NCBI GenBank assembly: GCA_013397455.1
Contig: VYZB01000123.1
Coordinates: 1,454,758-1,518,757 of the forward strand
Length of the DNA stretch: 64,000 bases
Source: Crotophaga sulcirostris
Taxonomy: Eukaryota; Chordata; Aves; Cuculiformes; Crotophagidae
Direction of reading: 5' to 3'
The notes beneath the pieces are model-generated. The model did no database searches. It was not told the DNA's origin and saw only the letters and a list, made by a program, of their open reading frames with translations. Numbering within the stretch: the stretch's first letter is position 1; every line of letters begins with the position of its first letter. The position numbers and the translations under genes were made by a program. Below, piece after piece: positions 12,801 through 26,600 of this stretch.

Positions 12801-15800
12801 CAAACTGTATTGATCCAATAAAATCCAAGATCAATGATGTAAATTTTTGACTGGCATCTACCAGCAACACGTCTATTTATGTGTATGACAACAAATACAT
12901 TTTCAGGGCTACTCCAGTAAAATAAATTATTAATAACCAGCCACTCAGTTCCCTATAGAGTTTGCAAATTCACTGCACTTTTCCCTTATAATTCCAGCAA
13001 TATTTAAAGCAACGCATTTCTCAAAATTAGTCAGTTGACATACTTCCAGAGTCTATGTTAATCTGCTGTAGTAGAGTGTCAGTCAGCCAACACGAGACTG
13101 AAGGGAGTGGAGCCAAGAAAACCCCACCCCACAATCCAAGTTGCCATTTCTGCCTTCAGATACTGGCTTCAAAACAGGTTTAAACTTCATTCTTCATATC
13201 CATCAAGTCAAAGACTATCTCTTCCAGTTGGGAAGGGTCAGGTTAGAACAATTGCTAAATGCTGACTTGCACTCCACGCAGCGTGCCAGGCTTTGCAGGG
13301 TTTTCGAAGTAGCTGTTATGATTTATGAACTGCTCAAGAATTTCTTTCTGTACTCAGATAATTTCCTTAGTCTCTGTTTTATTAATTATTAACATGTACC
13401 TAATGTTATCCTCTGTGAGGCACTTACAGTAAGAATTTCAATGTATCATATTTTAAATAATTGGAAGTTTTCCAGATACTGTGATGACTGGAGAATCTTC
13501 GCGTACAATAATAAAGACAAACTAAGAGCAGACGTAGTATGTCACCTCTGGTGGATTGAACTGAAAGATTCTTTCTTGAGCTGGTACAACATTCTCATTC
13601 TTTCTAGCTGTTCTAAACCAATCCTGCAGGAAGCTACATTTCACCTTACAAAATGGGGGAAATGACCACAAAAAAACTATGAACAGTAACCAACAGGGAG
13701 AAGGTGAATTAAAATTAGTACTTGCTTTTGATGACAGTAGCAGGCTTGCCAAATATGGCACATTTTTTTATGAAAGATGTGCATAAACATTTGTTTGGGG
13801 TTGGCATCGTGTTGTTGTTGGTATTGGTATTTTTTAATCCATGTATCTGCTGTCCTTTCTCTGTGTACTTTTCATAAATGGTCAACAGGGATCTGGTCAT
13901 AATGCTTATAAAAATGTCTCCATAACAACTTTGTTCTTTCTGAATGCTTGGAACACATCACATTAGAAATCCAGAGTTTCCTATCCATGCTCAAGGCTTG
14001 AGATCATGTTCTCTGCTGTCTTCCTTGCAGATAGTGCTGTGAGCAAGAATTTGTCCCAAGAAGTGCATGGAATAGCAGAACTGATTCACTGCTCGTTACT
14101 GGGTGTGGTGGATATGCACCACCTGAAGTCTCAGTACAACCTAATTGGAAAAGAGCTTTACTATTAATTTTTATTTAGCTGTGTTTGTTTTTCTTATCAG
14201 TATATGTTTATACATTCATCTTCAGAAGGATGGGAGAATCCAGTTTTATTTATTTCACCTAGCACAGCACCCTCAATGCACTGAAAATATTCCATTTCTC
14301 TCTTCATCTTGGAAGTAACTGAAAAATATTTGAAAAGATAGGTTTTAATGGAATTAATAGAGCTGATATTGCTGAATGGATTAAGCAGACATTTTTAGTC
14401 TCCCATAGTCATCCAAATCCAAAGCATTTTCTTTTTCCTGAGTTTTTCCAAGCAATTAGTATTTAAATGAATTTTTAATTTAAGAAATAATATTTACGTC
14501 ACTAAAACAAAATGAAATTTACAGAGCAGTCAGAAAGCATTTACAGATTTCTTCTTATCATTTCCACCTGGCTGATGCATTCATTATATATAAAAATACA
14601 TTTTGTTGGTTTTTTTAATTTGGGTGGAAAAAATGGAAACAAATTGTGTGTTTACTATACCAAAATTCAAAAAGCAATAGCAATTATCTTGCATATTTTG
14701 TATTTTAAATTGATATTTCCTATGATTTTTGTCTCAGACCTGAATTTTCACATCAGGACTTGGAGTAACAAAGGTAATTATAAAGCTGTTTTTCACCACT
14801 TCAAAAAAATGTGAATAAGCACTTGTAGGATTGTTAACTTATTGTTATTCAAATTAAATACATTTTTCCCATTTTGCTGAATAGCTTTCTACTGATTAGC
14901 TTAGCAGATGTTCCTGCAAGTGGAAAGCCCCAAGTGGTTTGATATCCCAATACCTGCATCAGCGCTGATCATGACTGCTTGGCTGGCAAAGACAGGGCTC
15001 ACACTAATTTTTATTTAAATGAACTATCCAAGGGGGCCAGAACTACTAAAAAGCCAGAGTTTTGCACCCTAGGCAGAGGCACTCCTATATCCTGGTGCCT
15101 CACCATCAATGTGGTCCACAGTGTCAGAGAAGACATCTACAGGGACTCTTACCCACAGTTGTAGCTTCTAGAGCCCTCTGCTGCTGGGCAGGTCAGAAGA
15201 AAAAACTTGCATGTTATCACAAAGTTCTTTTAAATTTAATTATGTTTCATACTAAGGGTGAGGAAGGCCATGTATTTTCCATTTATTAAGAGAAACTTTG
15301 TCTACGTGGCGTATCTGATTTTATTATCAAAGGTGATCAGCCTTGTCTCATTTAATTTCTTCATACTTGTGACCAAGAATTTGTGCAATCAATTCCTGTC
15401 AAGTGGGATAGCATCTGAAACATACCACCTGTGAGGCAATTACTTGAAAGTTACTTCTTTGGATTTGTTTTTCTTGTTTGAATCCACATGGGAAAAACTA
15501 ATCACTCCAAAGTTCATGGAAAATGAGTGCAAGTGCGTGTAAGGATTTATTTTCAAAATATCAGTTTAATTTCTCCGGCTTACAGTTCTAGCTCGTAACA
15601 AGATCATGGTAATTTATTCAGTTTACAAGACTGATTTGTGATTTTAAGGGCTCTTGAGGGAGAAAAATGATCTATAAAATAGAACTTTTACATGTTTTGA
15701 GCATCATATGTATCCAAAGGGGCAAGGATTGGGTATCATTTAGCTACTTGCTGCCTAGGAACAATGTCACAGCCTCTATGAGAAGTGTTTGTAGGGAAGT

Positions 15801-18800
15801 CGTCGTGCTCCGGTGTGTGATCATTTACTCATTTGGCCATGCAATGTGGGACAGGAAAAAATCGCTCTTTCTTCGTGATTTCACTAAGTGGCTGTGAATT
15901 TCCTTTGTGGGGAGCAAGGTTTGAAAATCTTTTACTCAGGCATTAATTACAAAATAACACACAAGTAGTCTTCAAGAGGGGAGATGATTATATAAACTGA
16001 GTATGGTCTGTGTGCGCTGCTCATAGGAGTATGGGGTTTTTTTTGATTAAAGAACTTAACCTTAGCAGTCTAAATTTTGCATATGTCACAGGGACATGGA
16101 AATTATTTGTGTATATTTTTTTTTTAATGAAAGGCAAGTGTAAACAAGTAACACATTATGCTGTTCTAGGATATTTTTCATAGCGGAATTAATTAACAGT
16201 GGAACATCTGTTATACATTTGAATACTGTCCCTTTTGCTACATCACTGCCTTAAAGTTTTGAATCTTTGGAGAGGTTCCATTTGCTTTTTTTTTTTTTTT
16301 TTAAGAAACAGATATCTTGGTTTTTTGAAATGGTGCCTGAGGGAATAAGGAACTTTGTGCTATAGATATATAGGGGTTCTATTTTATAAGTACAGAATAT
16401 TAGAAGCTGTTTGAAGACCTTCTTGGGCTCACTGGGAAAAATGTATATGTCCCTGCACAATATTTGTGACAGCTGGCCAAATAGAAATGGCAACTTCAGG
16501 GTCTCCTGGCATCCCAAGTGTTTGCATAGCAGTAGGAAGCAAAACCTTTCAGTGTAGCATTTGTTTCACTCACTGGATATTTTCTGGTACTACAAGGATT
16601 GCCACAGCCCAAAGTAATGCACGTAAAAGTGATGCCAATGTGCCTTTGCGTGTGACTGTCCCATTCAAACATATAATTTCCAGAGTTTCCTAACAACCAA
16701 ATAGCCTCCAAATATTCAGCTATTCCAGCAGGTGTCAAACAAACTGAATTTTGGTGGCTTCCAGCAAGGGCAACATAATTTTAAAAAATATGAAGCCACT
16801 CAACTTTTATTTCTATTTAAGTCTGACAAGAAAAAACTAGTTCTTTATAAGTGACTAGGCCTAATAATTTACGTTCTGTGGGGAAGATTATTTATCAGCA
16901 CTGCATGGGAAATAAATACCATCAGTGAAAATTTTCTTTATATGTTTTCAGACAAAGATGAGATTTGGATTTACCCTGGTAGGTTGATGCTCAAAGGATG
17001 AAGCCTTATTTCCCAATCAATGGTTTCATCAGAAGGCCCCAAATGTTTTCCCATATTCCTACTCGGAAATAATGGAACTGTTATTAACTCATACCTTTCC
17101 TTCAGGAAGCAATTTTCTTGAATTTGGGGAGACTTAGGCTAAAAGAAAGGCAGCAATTAAGTAGGTAAATATTTATGTGTTGATGATGCAGGTAAACACA
17201 AGTTCAAAATATGTGCAAATGTTCATGAAGGATTAAGGAAGCTTTAGATAGCAGTTAATAGGGACATTTGAATTTAATCTCAGCTCCACAGAGTCAACAA
17301 AAGGCTCTTGGTTACCTGTAAAGGGGAAGCACACCCCTCCAGTACCTTCCTGTAGCCCCATAACTAGTTCAAACAAGTCTTGTAAGTTTTTATCAATGAC
17401 ATAACCTTAAAATTAGCCTGTGACAGATGACTTGTAAAAAAACAGACTGCAAGTCATTTTCTGAAAAGTTCACTTTTTTTGTGCCTGCTGATGTCTTTGC
17501 TATTCAAAGCCTATAAAAATTATGGATGTTTTAATGTTATTTAAACACACTAGTCTTAATCTGCTGTCATTGCAAAAAAAATAAATGTACTCATTAGCAA
17601 GAGCTAAAACCTTTTTACAACCCTAGTATTTAGTTTTATCCTCTACAATACCTTTCCAATATGTGTCATGTGCTGATACAAGCAAGAGTTCCTCCTGGGA
17701 CAGAAGTGCTCTAGACAGAATATTGGTCATCTTTGTGAGTAATAAAGACAAAGGAACACAATGTCTAATCAAGCCTTTACTTGGGATTTCTAATAGATTT
17801 CCAACTTAATTAAAACTCCTTTTATTAGCTTTTTGGTTTTGATGGGAGCTAAATATAGTTAACTATGATAACATGGTCTTAATAGCACTGCAGACCAACT
17901 CTACTATCCCTCCAGTGCATTGTTAAAGGTTAAAAAAGTTGCTGCACCAGAGAGGTTAGTTCTCAAACAATTCAGAGAGAAACTGTAATGCTCCTATATT
18001 GAAATCACTCAATCCTCAGCACTTCAGGGACATTGCTCACTGGAACACATAAAGAGATTTAGCTTATCTACTTGAATTTTACATTATATAGACATGAGTG
18101 CAAGGAAGGACCTGTTTCCTCCCACAGCAAATTTGTATTCCTTAAAATCATATCATACAATGATAATTTTTACTACATTTTCAATGCTTATAATGTAGCA
18201 AGGAAATTTAGTCATAAATATATGATATACATTCAGATAGAACCAGTTACCAGTGGACTGACAAACTTTCAGAGATAATGCTCAGGTCTAATGGACACAG
18301 CTATGTTTTCTCAAAAGACTAGCTCTGTTTCTTGATAAATAGCATTTGAAAGCTAAAGAAACAAAGAAAGAATAGCATTTTTTTTTCTTTCACACAGGCA
18401 AATACTATCTTGAAATAGAATCGTAGCTTTAACATAAACCACTGACGCTGACGATAAGTTGAATCTTGCTCTCTCCTGACTACCTGCTTAACTCATTCTG
18501 CTCTTACAGAGGTTTTCTTCTCATTCTTAAAATATAAGAAATCTGAATAAAGGATTTAAGTAATGCTAGCTCATCTGAATTTGAGCAGATTGTCACTCTG
18601 TTTAGATTTTATACATATTTTTAATTAAAAATGTTTACATCGGAGTTTATACTTCTATTTCATCTACAAGCACAACTTTTTTTATGAGCCCCCAGCAACT
18701 GCATGATCCAAACCAACACAGAGTTTTTTAGTTGTCCTGATCTAGTATGCCTTTACAATATTTTAATATCTCTCTTGCCTTTCATGAAACTCTCTCTACT

Positions 18801-20068
18801 ATGCAGTGTCTGTTCCAAAATATTGAAACCCAAACCCTCATTCCTCTATTTTCGATCTGAGGGAAAAATATCCTCAGGAAATACTTAATCTATTCTTTAC
18901 AGAGTGAAAGGGTGGAAGAAGTTACTTGCCTGATGGACAGCTACATTTTACTGACCATCATGAAAAACAAATTTTGTAAGCTATTTTATCTGTTACTGCA
19001 TAAATTTTATGAAGTTACATTTTTTTTAAATTTATTTGGTTTTATGCAAGGTATTTATATCCGTGAGCACTGCTTATGTTTTCTCCACATCATTTTTCAC
19101 AACATTCTTACGTTTTCTCTATTTTAATGTTAATAGCATATCTATTAAGTCAGTCCCCTGGCAATGTGTTGATGGTGATTGCTTGCCCTTACAAAATTGT
19201 TAATAAGTTCCACTCAGAATACATACAGCCTATTTTAAGTCTCCTGTTGCAAGGTCACACTCATCTCTGATTGTTGCCTGTAATTTGAGGATGTGATTAA
19301 TGGGGAAGAAAAATTTGCCTAATCAGGGAAAATTGCAAACAACAGAATTTAGAAATCTACTTACAAATCTCAAGGAGATACCCATGTAAAATTAGCCTTT
19401 GTGTTCCTAAGTGGTTGTGCCCATTAAATTGTGGATGCCAGTACAAAGATTATTAAAAGGTGTTGTTCAAAGTAGCAATGAATCTGCTGGTGTTTCATCC
19501 TGATGCTTGAAAAGTCCTGAATCCCACAATGTCCACTTAGAGTTTATATATAATAAAAATATATAAATAAGAGAAAATATATTTTAAAATGTAGATAATA
19601 AGAAAGGCAATTTTCACGTGTTTCCAGTCTTTTGCACGTGCCATGATTTGTGATAAAAGAACCTGTTGAGTCTTCTTGGGTGCCTTGAAACATGTTAAAA
19701 TTTGTTAACGTATCTGCTGCATATTCCCAGATCAGTGGCAGCTAGATTTTTATAACTAAGCATAGAAAAGAGAGATAATGGGTTCCAAACCAAACAGTTT
19801 TGTTAGGAAACACCCTATGCCCCATATTAGTAAAAATATGTGCTGTGGTTCGTTATGGCAGGAAGGAAAAGAACTGAGAACATCTAGAAAATAAGTATTT
19901 TTTTTCCTTCAATGCCTTCATGCGTCACTAAGAACAGAAATACTATTTATGTAGGGCTAATAGGTACTGCACACTTCTTTTTGACTTGTTTTTTTGATAA
20001 TTTAAGCAGCACTCATTGCTAGCTTATAGAACAATGCATGTCAAATAAGACATATATATTTTATAATT
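9841..20068. other. AT-rich non-coding DNA with two weak exon candidates
   Basis: No known gene is recognised. Visible items are a 12-bp palindrome TTAACATGTTAA at 11041-11052, a run of 17 T at 16286-16302, another 12-bp palindrome ATAGTTAACTAT at 17855-17866, and two CACGTG motifs 20 bp apart at 19615 and 19635. Two splice-flanked open stretches, 14031-14167 and 14738-14773, are described under findings. The remaining open frames (all about 100 codons or fewer) show no domain or repeat family. Confidence 0.65.
19615..19640. promoter_or_regulatory. Two CACGTG E-boxes spaced 20 bp
   Basis: CACGTG occurs at 19615-19620 and again at 19635-19640, which is 20 bp from start to start, or about two helical turns. 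CACGTG is the binding core of bHLH-zip factors such as USF and MYC/MAX and of CLOCK/BMAL1. Both copies are exact. No promoter or transcript is visible nearby, and single CACGTG motifs occur elsewhere in the window, so function is unproven. Confidence 0.25.
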
Positions 20069-20358
20069 NNNNNNNNNNNNNNNNNNNNNNNNNNNNNNNN
20101 NNNNNNNNNNNNNNNNNNNNNNNNNNNNNNNNNNNNNNNNNNNNNNNNNNNNNNNNNNNNNNNNNNNNNNNNNNNNNNNNNNNNNNNNNNNNNNNNNNNN
20201 NNNNNNNNNNNNNNNNNNNNNNNNNNNNNNNNNNNNNNNNNNNNNNNNNNNNNNNNNNNNNNNNNNNNNNNNNNNNNNNNNNNNNNNNNNNNNNNNNNNN
20301 NNNNNNNNNNNNNNNNNNNNNNNNNNNNNNNNNNNNNNNNNNNNNNNNNNNNNNNNNN
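20069..20358. other. Assembly gap, 290 N
   Basis: A continuous run of N fills this interval. The left flank is AT-rich. The right flank starts with a different, more GC-balanced sequence that may be repetitive. The true length of the missing sequence is unknown. Confidence 0.99.
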
Positions 20359-20640
20359 AATCAGTATTCTCAGGTGGACTCCGACTTGTGACTTCCCAAA
20401 AGTTCCCAAAAGATCCCAATCTGTTCAGATCACAATCTGATACCCTCAAGGCAGCTGGACAAAACCAACACAACTCGGGTTGGGTCCAAAGCACAAGAGT
20501 GCCTTGGAAAACAAAAGGAGAAAAGGAAAAAAGAGAGAGAGAGAGGAATGAGAGTAGCAGGGGGAGGATGAGGAAAGTAGTCACCACTCCATGGGCCTCT
20601 GAAAGACGTGGTCTTCAGGAGCAGGTGGTCCTGTGATTCT
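20359..20640 (-). other. Gap-flanking sequence, possibly LTR-derived
   Basis: This segment differs in composition from its surroundings and abuts the gap. It contains a perfect 10-bp tandem repeat (TTCCCAAAAG twice, 20393-20412). A purine-only run of 36 bases follows at 20513-20548, with a GAGAGAGAGAGAG core. Read on the minus strand, the order of a pyrimidine tract, then TTGGACCCAACCCGAG, then repeated TTTTGGGAA blocks is reminiscent of retroviral LTR/leader DNA. I cannot identify a primer-binding site or a terminal TG/CA, so this is a weak suggestion only. Confidence 0.2.
20513..20548 (+). repeat. Purine-only tract with (GA)n core
   Basis: There are 36 consecutive purines with an alternating GA core at about 20532-20545. 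It is simple sequence and may form an alternative structure. It lies in the flank of the assembly gap. Confidence 0.85.
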
Positions 20641-23600
20641 TCTGCAGCGTCTTCAGACGGTTTCCATCTTCATGCATGGTAAAAGGAAGTCTTAAACCAC
20701 TGTCTTGTTACTGCTTTTCCTCTGGTATAGGAGATAATTCTGACAATAACTGTCTTTTGCACAAGGGCATGATGAGATTTAATCTCTTAAGAAAAATTTC
20801 AGATTTCACATCTGTGAAATTAGATTATATATATCTCTGTGCAAACTGGAATAGTCATGACTTCCCAAAGCCATCTTCATGAATTAGGATTCTATTACAT
20901 AAGATTATCTGATACACAAAAATGCTAATTATTGCTGTATTTATATACATGCAGGGTTAATTTTTTCTTTTCTTTTTCTAATTGAAGAAAACTAGTGAAA
21001 TTTTAATATATTAGTGGGTTGTTTGCTCATCTAAATGTTAATAACTGGAGAATGTCATCCTCTACTAAGTAAGAGAGTATGCAAATCTAATGTTTTATGT
21101 GTAAATAAAGCACAGAAACTTTAAGGCCCACCTTTATATCAAAATGTTTCAACTTACGTGTTAAAAATGTATAGATGAGTGATATACAGCCTGGCATATT
21201 GAATAAGAACGGAAGAAAACCTGTATATCTGTCCCTGTTAAAGGCCGGTCTACCTTCTTTCTTCACTTTCATGTGATGGTTTTTCCATGGGTAAACCAGA
21301 GTAATGACACTTATATCCTTTGTCTAAAAAATTATTAAGAAAATCAGACCTGTGGATAAGAGCATCAAAAGAGTAAGCTGTTATTGTACTGGTGGTGGTA
21401 TTCCAGTTCATTTTCTATAAGGTGAGGAATGAATCTAAGAGTCCACTTCAGGTTTTGACAGCATCAGTAGTCAGAAAAGCCATACTTTCAGATACTGTTC
21501 AGGTTCACCATGTTGCTAGTTGGTCAAATTGTAGAAATTCTTGGTTATTGTACTATCATTAACTGGAGTTTAAGGACTAGGAAAGTCCAGTGGTAAAAAG
21601 TATATAATTATCTTGCTGGAAGACTGCTTTAATTAAATTCTCCCAACTGAGACCTGTCCCCATTTTTAAGTGAAGCAGGCACTGTAATCAGTTACATTAA
21701 CATCCAATTTGCTTCTCTGCATATGACCATGAAAGTCAGGGCACCTCAGTTAAGCTGTGCTTCATGTGGGACAGTTCTTCCCAAAACCAATAAATCCATG
21801 AATTCTCCACCTTCCCAGACCTGTTTAGATGTCAGCTGATACAGCAAACAGGAAGAAAAAGTACTGTATATGTTTGTCAACTTGGGTGCATGCATAAAAT
21901 TATATTTTTAGGTTCTTTTTAATTGCTTGCCCAAAGGAGAGCTACAATATCAGCTTATCAGTACATACAGGGGGCAGCTTCAGTGAATGGTACATAATGG
22001 TACATAATCTTTTTACTCATTTGCTGAGTAGAGAAAGGGATGTGAGCCATTTGGAGACTTTACAAACTCAAAAACTGACCAGCACCCTCTGTACTGTAAG
22101 GCCTGACAATCGTACCTGGGCTGCTACCTTTTACTCTTATCTGTTTTCATATGACTAAAATTTTTACGGTGGAAAGGAAGATCAAGACAAGATGGTGAAG
22201 ACTGAAACACTTGCACCTCTACAAGTACACATTTTTGCTTTGAAATTTTTGCACATTTGCAATCTCCTAGAAGCATCTGAAAGTTGCAGTAATAGGGGAT
22301 CAAGTGCAGAAATAATTCTGTATATTTCTTGGTGATATTGTTATCAGGTCAGTTGTCAGCTCCTGGGCTATTAGGTGACTGTTCCAGGATAGCTCCAAAT
22401 CCAGCATTTTTCAGAAGTCAATCTGAAGGTACGCTGGACAGCTGTGCATGCCATTCTGAGAGAAAAAGTTGCAAATTGTCAGCCACCTGTGACATGAAAA
22501 AGGCATTCTTCTCAACATTATAACCTGATACTGCAACCAAGAAAATATCAAAACAGACAATAAATGCTCTGAAGAATAAGAAACTGTCCACTACTATGAT
22601 TACTTTTGTACGATACAACCTGATTTTTCTTGTTCATCAATGGAAAGTTAGATTCCTAATGCTTCAGGTGATGAGTTAGAAATGAGCCCAAGCACTTCAG
22701 GCTGGTGTTTACAAGGCAGGTCTTTGACAATCCATGTTACTGGTGTTTCTGAGCATGACATTGTATATACCCTCCAAAGATAAATATCAGGGTTTTGGAG
22801 AAGGAACATCTTCATGCACATATCAATTATTCTGCTTAAGCAGTCTTATGAGACTAAGTAAAATGCTTCGTATTTGTGGTTCATTGTCCCATTGGCAAAC
22901 TGGAAATAATGGGAATTACATACAATCCTTCCCTTGTAAAGACATAAAATAAGAAAGGACACTTCACAGGCTTGCCATATACTCAGCAGAGAGAAGAAGG
23001 GGTGTTTTTTACAAATAATTCACTCTGAATCTTCAGAATCTGAATTTTCTGAATAAATTAAGGATTGTTAAAGTATTTCAGTGATTCAGGCTCTGGAAAT
23101 AACTAGATACTATGCAGAAACACTTTCTAGTGTTAATTATGATACATCTTTCAGGGTGTTTGAATGATTACTTGTAGATAATTTTGCAGATCTAGCTAGA
23201 GGATTGGTTTTGGTACTTGCGCAATTTTGTAAACACAGTAAAGAATTTTTGGGAACCCAGAAAAGGAATGGAAAACTGAATTGACTCTTACTATTTCTTA
23301 ACTGCTAAGAAAAGCCCTTAGTTCAAAATAAATTATGGAAAATAAACTCCTCCAAAACTGTCTACTGTGAACTTCCATTGGTGAACTATTTGCCGCAAAT
23401 TACGCTTCTCTAAGGGAAGTGCATAGAGTTAACCACTCAGCAAACTTAAGCTGGTAGATTTAAACTCAGATTTTAAAATCCTGCGAAAGCCCCAACTGAA
23501 TTCAAGAAAACAAAGAATCGTTCTGATGAAATGCCTGTGAATTTTTTGGTTGTATATGAGGAACCTCCAGTGTCGGTCGAAGTTGATTCAGTGTAGCGGC

Positions 23601-26600
23601 TCATGCAACCGTGCAGCGTTTGTGCTAAGGGAGTTTTAGATACACATTGCCTAATTGAGATCAGAGCCTGGATTTGCCTAAAGTAAAAGCTTGTAATGCA
23701 GTGGCTATTAAAGTACAGCACTTGTTCAACCATCAATCTTGATCCATTTTGAAGGACACCTTATGGATATAAATTATGAGGTCTGTCAGGGGAAGGTTCA
23801 TAGATAAATGGGTTCAGTCACCGGAATATTACTTCCTACAGGGCTGACTACTGAGTAACAGTAAATTGTGGGGACTAAGGAAGTTTATAAGAGACAGATC
23901 AACTCAATTGCCTCACTCCTGAATCAACAGCAGCATATGCAAAAGCCAAGGTTATTGTGTTACATGGCAAGTTCAACAGTGTCATTTTGACAATTACAAT
24001 ATACTTGCAGATTGACAATGTGATAAAATACAGCACTAGTATAAACCTGACAGGCTTTAGAACTTTAGATTTTTTTCAGATGTTATGTAGCTGCATCAAA
24101 CAATACATTTTAAAAAAAAACCCACAAAACCTACACTTCAAATTAAATAAATGCCTTTTCTACCTTGATATTATCCAATATCCATACAGTAAGAGCCTCA
24201 ACATTGACAACTCCAACATTTGTGGGATCTCTTCCCTTAAATTTTCATGTTGTAAAGAGTGTACTTGAACAACATTGTATTTTTATTTTCTGAAATACTG
24301 GATCAATCTACTTTGAAAGGCACACCATAAGAAATAAATAACACCTCAATATTTTTTACATAGTTGTCACCTCTTCTAATGACCATTATGTTTGATTCTT
24401 CCCGACCCCATTTTAACAGCTTGAGAAACATATTTGTATCAATTTTTTAAGTCTGTACTAAGTGCTTGTATGTATATCTGTTGTTATGTTGGTAATAGAT
24501 CTGAGTGATGAAAGAAACAAGACCCTTAATGCATGACTCTCTTCCCTTACTCACAGAAAGAACTCAGAAAGAACCTGGTATAGTTTCCTTGGATACAATC
24601 CAGCAGATATCTCAGACAGTGGTTTTATTTTCAGGGTTGTTTGGGGGGGAGGTGGAGCTGTTCAGTAGCAGGTGATATATGATATTATTTGTTAAGAATA
24701 ATGGTGGATGTGTGTGTTTTCTGAATTTCTAATATCTGCTATTCAAAAAGATTGAAGTGCATCTTACGTCTCAAAAGGATGAAATAACTTCCTATCAGTA
24801 ATTATCTCAGCATCTCACTAAAGAGACATAGATTTAATTTTCCCTAAACGTGGCCGGACTAAGTTAACCTGAATCATAATTCCAAGGACAAAAATGAAAC
24901 CTTTACAGAATCAATTCCATCATTACATGTTTATCCAAGAATTTTGCTGACTCAAAATTTGGATTTTCTTTCTTCAGAAGCTTGAGTAAATCATCACCTA
25001 CTCAATACATATGGTTTACAAATGGAGGCCAGAGGAAGACAAATTGAATAGAATGAGAACAGATCCAATTTAAAGGAAATTTCTATTTTATAGAGATAGT
25101 TCAATTCAGATTTCATGTATGTTTCAAGCACAAATTTGGCTCAATTTAATAGAGAAATAGCAATTTTTGGTTTTGTTGTGCGTGCACTTCTAAAAGAAAG
25201 GAAATCAATCCATCTATAGAGACTTTCTGCTTTTGCAGTGTAGCTGAGTAGTTCAAAATGAGTGTCTTGGTTCCACTTTGGCTCTAGAAATCTCTCTCAT
25301 CATTTTCTTACTAATAGGAATTTTGTGCCATATGTAAGGATGATTGCTGTTCCTGTTCTTTTGCTTTTCCTTTGTTTCTGTTAATTCTCTTGTTTGCAAT
25401 TTTACATCAGACAGGCAGGTGTATGTAATACACTCCTAAAGCAGAAAACAAATTTGCTGACTTCCATGCATCTGGATTTCACCCATAATTCCTGTCCCAA
25501 AAGGCAAGGCCAGGGTTGGTCCTTTAAAATCTGATGCATACAGGAAATGCTTAAGCAGAGGTAACATTCTGACCAAACCCATCAGATGTGTAGGGGAAGA
25601 AAATTAGAATATGTCTGAAAATATTGCACATGACCATTGTTTGTGTATTTGTGCAACTGATCTTTGATCTATGGATGTGATTTGGGGCAACAGAGAAGTG
25701 CAACCCAAACCCTAACAGCAGAAAACCGTGCAGAATTTCTGAATAAAGATAAAAATGCATTTTGTATAATCACCTAAATCAGAAATCCAGCCAAAATTCT
25801 TTATTTTTCTTTACCTACAAAAAATGGATATTTTTGCAATTCAATAGTTTCAATGCTGGAAACAATGACTATTAATTATTTTCAGTCAGATTTGTCTTTT
25901 TCCTTTAAAAAACAAAACATAACCAATTATTTCTATAAAAAGTGCAAAAGCACATGCATGCAAGCACAAAGACAGATAGAAATGTATCTTCCTTCTACTT
26001 CAAATTTCTTATAAAAATTGCATCAGAAATAGGTAAATGAACAGGTTCTGCTGCTGGTTTTGCCATACCTTTCATGATCAGCTCTTGTGGTTTCTTCTTA
26101 TTCAGTGTGGACGGGGGTATGGAATTATGTCTCATTCTTTTGTTTCAGGAAATATTGCTTTTTTCGTAGTATCTTATAATAACCATTATTATGTTGTTTT
26201 CTAAAAGGATGCTTTCTTTTGCAAATACTAGGTTTTTCGTGTTGGAAGTCTTCTTTACAAGACTCATGAATTTCTCTCACTTTCTTTTCTCCTTACTACC
26301 CTAGATGAGACATTTTGTCCTTGAATTGTGTCCTAATTCCATAAAAACAGGAAAATAAAAAACGTTCATGGCGAGCCCGCAATATAATACATGTTTTCAA
26401 AATTACATTGCATCGCCCACCTCAAATGAGTCAGCCAGTGGGTAGCAGCAGAGTCATATCAAGTGACTTTTCCAAATCAATGATTACTTTGCCACATTTC
26501 TCTGCAGACTGACTTCCTTCTTGTAAAGGGTATATTTTAGAGCCTAGAGACAAAAAGGCTCAGTCTTGAATCAGAAGTGCTATTGCATTCATATCATTAA

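Noticed and set aside
20024..20587. Long open frames spanning the N gap
   Set aside because: The frame is open only because N codons are not counted as stops. The real sequence is missing.
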